Source of the DNA: Stenocarpella maydis
Taxonomy: Eukaryota > Ascomycota > Sordariomycetes > Diaporthales > Diaporthaceae
DNA: 64,000 nt
NCBI GenBank assembly: GCA_002270565.1
Contig: NQMI01000054.1
Location: 149,257 to 213,256 of the forward strand
Reading direction: 5' to 3'
Program-made: the position numbers and the translations under genes
The notes under the pieces: generated by a model
Databases searched by the model: none
Told to the model about the DNA's origin: nothing
The model's input: the letters and a program-made list of their open reading frames with translations, nothing else
Part shown: in pieces, positions 45,047-56,605 of the stretch
Numbering within the stretch: position 1 is the first letter of the stretch
Layout of the letters: the number at the start of each line of letters is the position of its first letter

Positions 45047-46338
45047 ATGCCAAGCAGCTTACGACCAACCGTTCTCCATCTCGGAGACCCCATTTATTAC
45101 AACCCAGAGTTATACAGGGAGTTGGAGAAGATAGCAACAATCGTGAGGCCGGAAACAGAAGAAAGGCAAAGGCCGGCCTTCCTGCAGGCTTTGAAAGAAA
45201 AACGATGGGGTGATTTCTTAGCCATCCTTCGCCCGTTCTGGAATTCCGGGGGCGAAATGGGGCGCTGGGACAGCGAGCTGATTTCTCATCTACCGGCCTC
45301 TGTGAAGCTCTTTGCGTCGGCCGGGGCTGGATATGACTGGGCGGATGTTGACATTTTGGCAAAATCTGGCAAGACACAACCCCCGAAGGCTATACTCCTG
45401 GACGAGACTGCTCATGTGCTAACATGAGAGTATAGGAATTGTCTACTGCAATGGGGCAACAGCGTCATCCGAGGCAGTGGCTGACATGGCCCTGTACCAC
45501 ATCATCTCCGTCTTCCGGAACATGCAGTGGACAAACACAGCGGGGCGGAGCGGCGACCCGGAGATGTTTATGGATGCTCACAGGAATAACAGTAAGCAGC
45601 TTCTGGGGTCATTTTTAACCCGCCTTGGAACAATAAATTTCCTCCCGGAGCCTACGTCTCAGATGCCATGGCCGCACTATATGGCCTGGTCCACGCTGTG
45701 TTTGAATGAAAACTCCCTCCGCGGTTCCTTGAAAGCTCACTCTCAATGCTGCAGGTGAGACCGCCCGGAATCCAAAAGGACACACGCTCGGCATCATCGG
45801 GCTCGGCAACATCGGTTATCGCATAGCTCAAAAGGCACATGCGGCCTTGGACATGGAGGTTGCATACGTCGACCCCGTTCCCAGGCCGGCGGATCAGGAG
45901 GCGGCAGTCGGCGCCAGGCGCTACCCCGAGCTCGACGCACTGCTGGCCGTGTCGGATTGCGTGGTGGTATCTGCCCCGGGGAGCGCGGGAGGCGGCAGAG
46001 CTCTCGTGGATAAGGCGCGGCTCGCGAGGATGAAAAGGGGCTCGCGCCTCGTGAACGTCGGCCGTGGCAACTTGGTGGATGGGGATGCATTGGCAGATGC
46101 TCTGGAATCGGGTCATCTCGTGGCTGCGGGCTTGGATGTGCATGAGAACGAGCCCTACGTCAACGCGCGCCTCCTGGCCCTACGAGATGTCACCCTGACC
46201 TGTCATACAGCGGGAGGCGCTGTAGAGACCCGGGCTGGCTTCGAAGAACTTGCCATAAAGAATTGCATCAACGCAGTTCTTGGGAAAGAACCATTGACGC
46301 CGGTTAACAAGCACTTGATTGTTGGAGGAGGAAGTTGA
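45047..46338 (+). CDS. D-isomer-specific 2-hydroxyacid dehydrogenase, NAD(P)-dependent
   Basis: Exons 45047-45368, 45436-45591 and 45755-46338 give 353 residues, the family's normal length. Intron 1 begins GCAAGA, a GC-AG intron with GTGCTAACAT as branch site; intron 2 has a consensus GTAAGC. The N-terminal substrate lobe contains FASAGAGYDWADVD and YCNGATASSEAVADMALYH. The Rossmann motif is GLGNIG (175-180). The catalytic triad is complete: R263 (NVGRGNLVD), E292 (HENEP) and H310 (TCHTAGG). The enzyme reduces 2-keto acids such as glyoxylate, hydroxypyruvate or larger substrates to D-2-hydroxy acids in the cytosol; the exact substrate is unknown. Intact and separate from its neighbours, with no cluster partners seen. 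Confidence 0.9.
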
Positions 46339-46906
46339 ATACGGCTCTAAGTAGAAATTCCGAATATGATCCATGTAGACCCCGGTTGGCATGCTTTTCA
46401 CGGCCAAGGCTTCCCTATATTAGGTGACACAATCATGTTGTTAATTATTTGTTTTAAAAACAGTATCAAATGACTCTTGGTATAAACGAGTCATTATCTG
46501 CATCCTGTACTGTTCGAGCCTCGTTAGCCGTTCCATCGATCTTCTAGGCTTTTGGAGCCCGGGGCGTAATCAGGAAAGACTAACAGCTCCTGCGGGCTAC
46601 CTGGCAGTGGTACTAACCAGAATTTTCCCTGACACCATTCGTGACCGGGGTTCCGGCGTGACCAGGGTTTCCTCGGTCTTCTGCTTGAGTTCATGATAAC
46701 GGCGACGATACGATAACTAGAGTATCGAGCTGGGTGGCAAGGATTTCAAAGACCTCCTCAGTTGTGGAATGTCGGTACGACTGTGGTTCTGAAGTGTCCT
46801 CTCGGTATGTTACAAGAGTAACCTTCTTCTGGAGCCTGTCGTAATCATCCTCACGCGGCCTAGTAAGACATCATTTCAGATACGCAGTTGGTGTGTCCCT
46901 CAATCT
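46339..46906. other. intergenic, no gene recognised
   Basis: Convergent 3' flanks of two genes; no further feature seen. Confidence 0.5.
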
Positions 46907-47905
46907 TCACATTGTTGTGGGATAGGGTACTCGTCTCTCCAAATTATTCCCCGATGTGGTCTGTTGTGTGTTGGGTATCCCTTGAGCATTGCCCCAGTTG
47001 CGACTTGGACCGGAGAAGTCCTCTTCGAAAAACCTTTGGCACAAACAGGAGCGTGACTGCACTAGGTTGGCCAAGTTGCTCAGCACCAGTGCCTCTACCT
47101 TGAGCTTCACGCTGTAAACCACGGGTTTCCAGGTCGCCTGGATCAAGTAGTTATTGCTGAACTCCAGGCCTACGAGGGTCAGATCCAGAGAGACTACGAG
47201 GATGAAGAGGGCGACCAGCTCGCGGGATACCGCCTTGACTTGGTCCTTTTTCAACGCAGACAAACACCTCAGGCCGTGAGATGCTTCGTAGACGTATAAA
47301 CCCGAGATGAGGGTCTCCAGGGTCGTGATTACCACGAGCTCTGCCTTTTCAAACCTCCCTGTATGTTCTGGGTCAGAAAAGATGATGACTTGCCCAGCCT
47401 GCATGGATAGGTGTTACTTGGAAGGTCGCATACCGTAGACGCTGCTATATTTGAGGGCTATGGCTTCATCTGGCCAGTTGCAGGCCAGAAAGAAGGCAGT
47501 CGTGGGAAGCTGCACAAAGACAAAGACAACAACGATCATTCCTAGCACGAGCCGCAGCTTGCGGCTGCTGGAGATAACGAGGTTAAGGCGTGAGTACAGC
47601 ACCACGGACTGGCCGGTCACCATCAGCCACCATCCCACAGAGAGCAGGGCGCTCATCGCCAGATTGCCATTCGGCACGGTGCCGAGAAAACGAAGAATGA
47701 TCGGTAGCGCATGCAAAGGGATACCAAGGTCAACGGTGACCATGGACCAAAAATAGAGCCCGCTGCGGCCTCGAAAGGTCCGGAAGATGATGAAGGATTG
47801 CTCGATGCTGTTGTAGCAGGCCACGGCGACGAAACCACCCATGGTCATCAGCATTGGAATCGACGTAGTGCCCAAGATGGGCCCCGTCTCGCCGGGTGTG
47901 GCCAT
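46907..47905 (-). CDS. fungal seven-TM integral membrane protein (DUF7703-like)
   Basis: Exons 47905-47434 and 47388-46907, with a 45 bp intron (GTATGC...AAG), give about 317 residues. A longer intron to 47399 would break phase. Seven hydrophobic spans are visible. Recognisable phrases are FVAVACYNSIEQSFIIFRTF, GLYFWSMVTVDLGIPLHAL, SVGWWLMVTGQSVVLYSRL, LVLGMIVVVFVFVQLPTTA, ETLISGLYVYEASHGL, LVALFILVVSLDLTLVGLEF and KPVVYSVKLKVEALVLSNL. These match a fungal integral membrane family I remember as DUF7703; the Pfam number is from memory. The tail is short and polar. Intact, function unknown. It is distinct from the Fung_rhodopsin genes nearby. Confidence 0.75.
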
Positions 47906-50274
47906 CCCGCCGTCTCTGGATGATGATCAAGAAGTACTGTCCATGGGTTTCTGTCTCTGGTGGTCTTTGATGCTCCAAAGACGGAGTGTGAGAAGGAAGA
48001 TTCGGAAAAAAGTTTTGGGTATGGAGGAGCAAAGTTGAACTTTACAACCCCCTCTGGCCTGCTGTAGCTCCCCAGAGTGTTGATTTGCTTAAAGTTTTAT
48101 CCGTGCTGGCAGGTAATTCCCAGCCCAAGTTCCCGAGGGTCGTGTCGGGCGCGTTACGAGTCATGGCCGCCGCATCAGACCAAGCGGAGAGGGCCATACA
48201 TACGTGTAGGAGGGGGTGATCTTCCTCGGGGTAGTACTGCACTCACCGAACCTCCCGAAACTCGAAAAAGCAACCAGGCAAGTATCGGAACTGACAAGCA
48301 CAAGAAAACCAAAAAGCCAATTTCGACATATCTGGAACATTTTGACTATGGAATACTAGTCATCGGGAGAGGGAAAACATACTATTATGGAAGGCTGCAA
48401 CCAGTTTAACCCATGCAACCCACGGCCTCCCTTGATAGCGCCGCCAATACGTAGCCGCCGAAATAACATTCCACAGTCCGGGTTGCTGATACTAACGCCG
48501 GGATGCAAGAGTCCAGCCCGCCGGCCAGGACCAACGTCAACAAGCGGTACAGAGGGGAACTCAGCTCCCTCCTCGTCCTGGCCCTCCTCAGAGGGTGCGT
48601 AGGCGAGGATGCCGCCCGCGGACCAGCCTCCCAGGTGGTAGGGCCCGCGGGGCTGGCGGGCAACCTTCCAGACCCGTAAGCTCTAATAAAAGAAAGGGTG
48701 CCTTGTCGTTGTGTACATCTATACATCTAGCTAAAGATAGTTGTAAATACTTGGGTATATACAGGGAAGTCGTTAGTATCAAAGAAGAGTGCTCTTTAAT
48801 CATAACCGGCCGTTACAACAGTGGTGTATCTGAGAAGAAGAGGAAAAGTAGAACCCTGTCTGGTGCCCGCAGAAGTGTTACTTAGGTAGCCTCCTCGACA
48901 GCAAGCTTGTTTGAATACTCTAGACTACTGGTGTGTTATTAATATGGGATACGTATTGTTCCTGCTACTATGTATGGAATACGGGATAAAGCATATATAG
49001 CGGGCACGTCGCCCACTAGAGCCAGTGGTGTGTAGTTTAAATCCAAGGGCTATTGCCAACAGAGCTGCTCGTTTGAAGCGCCTAGGGATGGCTGCCATAG
49101 TGAAGTCCGAGCAATACAATTTTGGAGTGGGTTGCAACTTTCACAGCGACTGGTAAACGATTGTGAGCTATGATTGACTGTGACTGTAATGGATACTGGG
49201 GTGAATGATTCAGCATTGTCATTGAATTAACTCGGTATGGTGGGACTTTATGTTTTTTGTTCGGGGGGAAGGGGTTTGTACGCAGTAGGCATTGCATGAC
49301 TTACTATCTAGATACTTGACTACTACACTAGAGGACATTCTTATGGGTATTGGACCAAGCGATGTCGTGGCCGATCTGTGCCGAATAGATTCCATCTAAA
49401 TATACAACGCCAAGAACGCCCCGTCATTGACCTAAGTATACGCCCACCTCTATCTGTCATATAATGACACTTTTGTTGCGCCAGGCTACCGTAGATTGAA
49501 AAATAGAAAAACAAAAAGGAAACAATGCAAGCTAACAGCATATATTGAAGCTGAGCATGCCGATCATATCGCTGCTGTGACCCGCTTGCAGGATCTACGG
49601 CGTCTCGGGAGGTGCGCTAGCTGACTCCATCTGGCCATCGGCTTCATTGAAAGGGTTGCCACGGAGATGCCGTTGTGATGTCGACTTTGAAGGTAGGTCC
49701 CCCAGGGCGTATACCCGCCCTCTTGCAACAGACGGCCTGAGTGTATTTTGGCTGGTTAAGTTGATGACGCCAAGGAGGCATTTAGCAAATATCGGTCGCA
49801 GCGACGGCAGGGACACGCACACGACGCCGATCGTGCATTCAGTTGTCGTTAGCAGCTGATTAAGAACTAAATTATCTGCGGAACAAACTTAGCATAAACT
49901 TCATGGTAGTATTAGGTGAACACTCGGGAGATTGAACAAAAACTCCTTAGCAAATTACACGATATGTCAACTATTGCTTTATTCAATTTGTGTGTGAATG
50001 CCAATTTTACAAAACTTGCAACGCACGCACTAGTAATGTTAACTCAGTGTTCCTTCTGGCAAACTGTAGACCAGGAGCTACTTACAGACCTCCTATGAAG
50101 AACAATAAGGAAATAATAATCTTCTGCTGTTTCGGAATATTTAGGGCCCATAAAAACCATATGGGGCTAGTGCATAATATTAGGTCAATCGCTGCGTTCA
50201 TTGATGTATTCGCATAGATGAAGTAAATCAAGTTATGGCACTATTATGAGGTGTTAGTAAATTATTCATAGTTT
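47906..50274. other. long intergenic stretch, no gene recognised
   Basis: Only short frames without domains. 48406-48726 (minus) is open but lacks protein character. From 48900 rightwards the sequence becomes AT-rich, leading into the decayed rhodopsin gene. Confidence 0.4.
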
Positions 50275-51095
50275 TTAAACCAAGGCACAAATACAAACTT
50301 GGATGCCACCCACCCGACTATTGGTCATAGTGAAATCCCATGCTGCGGTTATTGGACTACATTGGAATATAGTAATAAATAGAGAAACTAGCATCAGCGC
50401 AATGGTGATCGCCATTGTAATAAACATAATGATGCGGAGCCTTTGCTGTGGAAACACTCGAAGGTAGGAGCTGATAATCGATAGCTTTGTGAACGTAATA
50501 GCCAAGGAGTAGAATATGTTGGCGATAAACATAAGGAAGATGCAATATTTCATCGTACGAATGATGGTAGTGGGGTCTAAATTCCATATATGCTGCCCGA
50601 GACCGAATTTTGTAGCTGTCCTCCAACATCAATACCAGCTTAACCAGAACATGTATTAAAAAAAAGCTGGAGGAGGGATATATAGTACCGGCAAGGATAA
50701 GCCCGTAGAATACCAAGATGAAAAGGCTGGCAGCAACTATTAGAGCTGTAATAAGACGTAACAGGATTAGCATTCCACCCGTATACCGCAATATCATTCT
50801 CAACAAGGAGTAGTTGCGGCATACCATCGTCAAGAAAGAGTCGGCCTAAGACAAGGCGGCGCGCCACCAGGCGTAACAAAACCACTACGGTAATCAATAC
50901 AGCCTGAACCGACACAATAGCCCATATGACAGGTACAAGCGTTGTCTTGTCTGAGAAATGCAACTGAGCAGTTACATTAGGAGGGGCATCGCCAGGGAGT
51001 TGGCGAGAATGTAGACTATAGGTTGGCCAAGGTTTGGGCTTCATTATTGCCTTGAATAGGCAGCCACTATCAACTAAATGAAAAGAGATGGTCAA
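50275..51095 (-). pseudogene. Fung_rhodopsin gene, decayed and truncated
   Basis: Collinear pieces in different frames make up a second rhodopsin-like gene. The start is DKTTLVPVIWAIVSVQAVLI with RLVARRLVLGRLFLDDG (about 50860-50960). Then comes VAASLFILVFYGL (about 50700-50745). The best preserved block is KYCIFLMFIANIFYSLAITF with TKLSIISSYLRVFPQQRLRI and FQCSPITAAWDF (50553-50310). The sequence then runs to GGIQVCICALV and a stop, where the family continues with two or three more spans. The surrounding AT enrichment fits RIP. Compare the intact paralogue at 30.1-31.7 kb. Confidence 0.65.
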
Positions 51096-52352
51096 AATAA
51101 AGCCGCATTCAGAGTGGCGGGTAGCAGGAATCTGCGATAAGATCCAATGCGATGCTGAAGGGAGGCCATCCGCTTTATAGGTAAAGGAGAATTACCTGTT
51201 GCTCAATGTGGCAGAGCTCATTAGCCTCGTCGGGTTGCTAGGCTAGGATCTATGCTTTGTCTCGGTTTCGAACTGTCGCCAATGGCTTATTCGGCGAATA
51301 TAAATGCATCCCGGGTGTGACGGCGGCATGCCATGGCCCAAGGACTCAGCTCTGCATTAGCTCCAGTAGCTTGCGACACCAGTGAAGTTCATACTAGATC
51401 AAAGTTCTATCGGGGTCTTAAAGGCAGTCCTGAAGGCACTCGCACAGACAGATGGCTTGGCTGGGGCGGACGCCGCTCAACTGTGTCTTCCTGACTTGGG
51501 CCTTCCCCAAGATAACTCCCTCTTTATCATTCTTGTGTCCAGGGGATCTCCCTTCTCGTGAGCTGCAAATTCGTCTTCGGCTGCACGCCAGATATGTAAT
51601 CTTAAGCCGCTTTCTGCGTCATATGAGTCTCGCCAGGTGGTTACAGGCTTGTGATCAGACGCAGAGACACACCAACTGTATAGCATCCAACTCAGATATT
51701 CCTGCTTTTTTAATAAGCTACATAAAGGCACCGCTGCTTTTATAAGGGGACGTGATTCCTGAGGCCCAGGGTTTGGCTGTGAAGTACCAAATGAATGACG
51801 ATGCTTTTTCATAGTTGGGGGAGCATATTACGATCCCGAGGTCTATAGCAGGTCTTGACCTACCTAATGAGGAGGAATCGATGATAAGACCCAAATTCTG
51901 GTGCCTTGGACGCTATAAAAGAACATCTGCGAACGGATTGCAAGGCCTACTGCACCGCACTGATTCTCAGGAGTCAGAGCTTGAGTCGCGCCCGTAGCTG
52001 CACGTCCAAGACTTACGCTCGCCAGCGACCCACGGACCGCAACACACAGGGACGGTTGCTTAGCGCATACACCATTTACTCTATTACAGGTTTAAGAAGT
52101 GCATAGACAGAGCTAGATTGTAGTAGCGTTGGAAAGTGGTGCGGCCGGATAATTTCCTGACCACATCAAATCGGGCAGTTCAATGGACCATGACGCACAA
52201 GGCTTACATCTAACCCATAATCCAGGTGCTCATGCTGGTTTGTATTAGTCTAGCGAAGCCGAGCCCCAGATAGAGGATTCGAAATTAGCTAGCGGGATCG
52301 TAAATACCAGGCGGAAAGCCCTACCCGGGGCCCCGGGAGCTATTCGTCCAAT
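51096..52352. other. no gene recognised
   Basis: Several frames at 51450-51810 on both strands overlap one another, and none shows a domain. It may be eroded DNA. Confidence 0.35.
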
Positions 52353-52434
52353 ATTCAAGTCCTACGGCTTGAATAGGCGTGGAGGGGGTTGGCCGTAGGA
52401 GCGAGCGGAGCGAGTAACGAAGGCGAACCCCCTC
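52353..52434. repeat. GC-rich hairpin cluster
   Basis: ATTCAAG/CTTGAAT arms (52353-52374) are followed by GAGGGGGTT (52382-52390) and its complement AACCCCCTC (52426-52434) around an internal GAGCGAGCGGAGCGAG. This is out of keeping with the AT-rich surroundings. It could be the end of a small mobile element. Confidence 0.5.
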
Positions 52435-52599
52435 GCATACTCGGTCACCGGAGAGGCGTTCAACATTGCTCGAGGATCGACTCGCAGGATTATTGTTAAC
52501 GTGGCGTCAGTGGTTTCATTCTAGGCCCTCTAACAGACGGCTAGCTACACAAGTTCAAAGCGGCAGGCGAACAGCTCCATCTGTATCAATTGCTAACTT

Positions 52600-52931
52600 G
52601 AGTTAGTTTAGAATGTATTGGCCCTGGAGAACTCTAAGTTCGGCATCCGTGTTAACTGTATTTGTCCATCGTGGTGGACACGCACATGGCCCGACAGGCA
52701 TGCGAGAAGACCCCTGGGTTTGGTCGTTTGATCCAGTCCCAACTGCCCATGGGACGAATAGGCACTCTGGAAGAAATGGCAGATGCGATCCTCTTATTGG
52801 GCAGCCCAAAATCTAGTTTCATCAGCGGAAGCTGCGTCATGGTCGATAGTGGTTTGTCTATTCGAGTAGAACAGTCGGCTGGGATGGCTGGGATTCAATT
52901 CAACCTGTTACTGCAAGATGTAGCCTTATGA
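52600..52931 (+). pseudogene. short-chain dehydrogenase (SDR) C-terminal fragment
   Basis: One frame gives LALENSKFGIRVNCICPSW (52617-52675), the strand after the SDR active site. The next frame gives VDTHMARQACEK, LPMGRIGTLEEMADAILLLG and FISGSCVMVDSGLSI (52665-52865), the classical SDR end (MGR..PEE.AD...FL.S..S.F..G....VDGG). A one-base loss near 52673 separates them. The Rossmann start (TGxxxGIG), the NAG motif and the YxxxK catalytic pair are missing upstream. A dead fragment. Confidence 0.7.
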
Positions 52932-53553
52932 TACAGGTGGTCATTCTGATATGCAAACGAGAGTATCAAAATTATGATAGTAACAGGTTTATTAGAGTTA
53001 TAAGTGGATTTTAAATTGGATTTTTTAGTATAACTTAAAATTAAAAAAAATTTTACATCATGAGAAAGCTGATTTCTTTTTAAAAGCTTTTTATATTAAA
53101 GAGCTTATAAAGATATAATACTTGAAAAATTTCAGGGGAACTAATATTTATGTATTACGTATTAAGTGAGTGTTATTAGGGTGTTTTTAACATTCTGATT
53201 TATGTATCAGAATATGGTTTATAGGTTTGGTGTTTACGTCTTGAGATCTACGAGGCTGCCAGCCAGTACGGCACGGTTGACAGCCAATCACGAAAGACGT
53301 AGAGAGGATCACAGGTATTGCAATGATAAGAGCTGTGAGTAACCGCTGGAACGGTATATGAAAAGGGAAAATTAACTACAAAGTCCCTGCCATCGTCTGA
53401 AGAAGGCGCGTTGCACAGAACATGGCAGTGCAAGGAGTGAACTAGCCTCATCACAGGCATCAGTGACATGCAGAAAGAAGGTACGTATGTGTACCAGAAA
53501 AAAAAGACCACAGGCTACCGGCCACTGACCACCGATCACGCCCACCAGCCAAG
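52932..53553. other. AT-rich, RIP-like stretch; no gene
   Basis: 52960-53215 is strongly AT-rich with no coding sign. Base composition rises again just before the secreted-protein gene and marks the change to the GC-rich right end of the window. Confidence 0.5.
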
Positions 53554-54280
53554 ATGCTCTTCATCACCCTCACTCTGATCACCACTGCCCTTGCAGGCAT
53601 GGGCACGTGCATGAGCGAGGCAATACTTCCCAGCGCCATGGCCCTCACCCGCGACGGCGTACGCTTCCCAACCTCTTCCCCCCCGGGGGGCCCCCAAACA
53701 AGCAGGACAAAGACAAGAGGACCGTTAGAACTAACAACCACCACCCCAAAAACCCACAGAGACGCCCCAACCTATCCCACATCATCTGCAAGCCCCAGAT
53801 GTACCGCGAGGCCCGCCGGGACTTTACGGCCGAGAACGCCGACTACATCGGCGCCAAGGAGCCGCGGGGCCCGGCCAGCCTGCCCGGCGGCCCGCACAGG
53901 TGCGAGCGCTTCGCCTGCGAGTACGCGTCGGCCGTCTACGTGTGCAACGACAACGACGCCGCCGTGGATGTGTCGTATTCCACCATCGCCGACTACACGC
54001 GGGCTGTCATGGACGACGCCCGCGCCGAGTGCAACTGGCACGAGGACCACTACGAGGGCGGGAGCGACGGGCAGGATCTTGTGTGGGGGCAGGCTTTTGA
54101 CGTTCACGGGTGGTGGGTTTATTTTTTTTATTTATTTTTGTTTTAATTTTTCTTAATTTTTTTTCCATCTCTCCCCCTCCCTTCCTTCTTCTCTCTGAGT
54201 CCCTGGAGCTGACGTTGGGGGCCCGTCCTCCTAGGAACGTCATCGTCGGGATGTGGCACTCGGATGAGAAGTGCCCTTGA
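53554..54280 (+). CDS. small secreted protein with seven cysteines
   Basis: Exons 53554-53658, 53760-54109 and 54235-54280 join in phase to 166 residues. The N-terminus is a signal peptide (MLFITLTLITTALA, cleavage likely after LA-G). The mature part reads HIICKPQMYREARRDFTAEN, YIGAKEPRGPASLPGG, HRCERFACEYASAVYVCNDN, AVDVSYSTIADYTRAVMDDA and ECNWHEDHYEGG, and ends with NVIVGMWHSDEKCP. Seven cysteines give at most three disulfides. I recall similar small secreted proteins in other Sordariomycetes but no named domain. It could be an effector-like or surface protein; that is inference from size, secretion and cysteine content. The joined exons leave no internal stop. Confidence 0.75.
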
Positions 54281-56605
54281 GCTTGCTTTATTTTTTTTTG
54301 GGGGGGGGGGACTCTGCCAGTGAACCGTTTCCGTACAATAGTCTTCAGATCACGATCGGTACATCGTTTCGAAAGAGGGCAAGAAAAAAAAGTCGGTTTT
54401 TTTAGGTGGCGGCGGAGATTATAGCCTGACGCAAGTCAGCTTCCCCTGCGTCGCGAAAACCTCATTTTGCCTCTAGCCGTCCCCGCCCCCCTTGTGTGGC
54501 GTGCCCTCCTCCAAGCGGGCACTGTGTGCAGTCGAGCATGGATAGCCCGTCCAGCGCCTCATCCGCCCGCCCTGCCGTCCAGCGCTGCCGTCCAGCGCTG
54601 CCGTCCAGCCAGCCATGCCCATGCCATGCCTTGCCCTGCCATGCCATGCGACCCGGGCCTTGGATTCTGTGGTGCTATGTTTCAAGAGAGGACATGCGAG
54701 GCTGATTTTACTGCGGCAGGGTGCTGTATGGATTATGTACCTAGGTACGCATCGCGGTACTCAGCTGGGCCGGTACAAGAGCGAGGCAAAGCTGAAGAGA
54801 TGTCATTGAATGTCAATACACAAGCCACGGGTCAAGCCACCAGGTCAAGCCACCTCCCTGAAAGTGGGAACACCCTCCCCCCCCAGCCGTGGCTGGCCCG
54901 TGGACATTCGAGAACAGCGGTAGGAAAAAGAAAAAAAAAGAGAAGGCCCGGCGACTCGTCTCCGCGGAACAAGAGCTACAGGTGCGGGAAGGAAAACTTT
55001 GAAATAATATGTGGTGGTTGTTATTATACCACCATTGTTAACTCAGGGCGCATCCCCCGCCCCACAGGCGCATCGGGCGGCCGGGAATCTTGGGGGCCTG
55101 GCTGGGGGGAACCCCTTGGCTGGGCGATTAAATTGGCCCTGTTCCCAGGTAATACCCATGCCAGTCACGCAGCTGCCCACTGAAACTTATTTCCGGTGTC
55201 TGCTTCTGGAAGCACCTGAGATGCCCGGGGGGGGGGGGCGGCTGACCGGAGGGTCCTTTGGTGTTCAAATTTACGACTGGATGTGGTCTAGTATCTGATC
55301 TCCTCAGCCGCCAAGGGGCAGACACAGGCCGGCAGCATACATATATTGGAGGAGAGCTGTTCTCGAGCGTAACTTGAGGGCCAATACGGATACCTTTGGA
55401 GGTGGCACAATTGGTCTGTCCATCTGGTGGCTTGCAGGATGAATCAGGCAGGATTGACAGGCTGACAGATCGTCATTACATAGTATAATCATGAAGTGAG
55501 TGAGGGTGGAGCCCCCTGAACGAGATGTACTGATCATCACTCGAGGTGATATGCCTGCACGTCTCTGACTGACTGTCTTTTCCTTCTCCTGCAGTCAGCT
55601 CATCTGTCTTTTGCTGCATTGCATTGCATTGCATTGCATCCAGCAGGGCCATGCAGAGTTTTTGAGACAGTCAGGCAAAACCCAATTGCAACAAAATCGT
55701 ACATAACAGGCCAAGCAAGGTTCGATGACCAGCGATGGCTGAAGTGGCAGCATCTGATCCCTGCGCCTTTGATCCGGGCCTGGTGCTCAAGCTACCTAAT
55801 TCATAACCACAGCGCCGGGTATAGTTGTTACGTATTCGAGTACGTACTCCGTATACTCCCCACATGCTCCGTATACGTAATCCATACACCGAGGTATATA
55901 GCACTCTGTAGGTACTGTAATTACCAACAAGCCCAGCAGAAGACCGACCCGTGACGTTGGACCAACCAGCTGTGCCTTGCGCCACAGCTTCAATCTCACA
56001 CTAGCCCGCCTGCTCGGACTCGCACTCCCACTTCAACTTCAGACCTGGTACACGGACTTTGCATTTGCATCTACACTACGCCTGCATCTACAACCAACTT
56101 GCATCTGCACTTGGTGACATGTGCCTTGCTTGTCGTCCCTTTGCCCCGTCTTCTTCTGGATTTCTTGCCCCGGATATGCCCCTCCTTAGTCCCCGTCCTC
56201 TTCTTCCCTGACCACACCAACCCCTAGCAAGCCTCAATCGAACTCGAACCCTCCTACGCCGACCATCCTGCCCTGCCATCATCCATCCTGTCCCACCTCA
56301 GCCGACAGACAGACAGACATACCGAGCGAGCCATCATCAGACAAGCAGCCCCTGAGCCAGCTCACGCAACTCGAGCCCTATAGGCTGCACGCGATCAGAT
56401 GCCACGGCCCAGCTCTCCCACCACGACCGTTCCCACCCTCCACTCGTTTACGCCTGCCACACCCTCGAGACGGGCCAATTGCGCCACCATCTGATACCGA
56501 ATCACCTACCCCCTGCCCCCGACAGAATACCGCGACGCGTCCTGGCGGCCGAGCTTCCCGGCGGATTCGTGTCGTCGGGTCGGGGCCGTTCCTAGTGGTG
56601 GGGAG
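54281..56605. other. long promoter/5' UTR region of the kinase gene, with simple repeats
   Basis: No other gene is recognised. It contains G runs (54300-54310; 55229-55238), a GCTGCCGTCCAGC tandem near 54573-54610, an ATGCC-rich patch at 54613-54650 and (GCATT)5 at 55616-55639. From 55960 the strand is CT/CA-rich, typical of a long fungal 5' leader. Confidence 0.5.
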
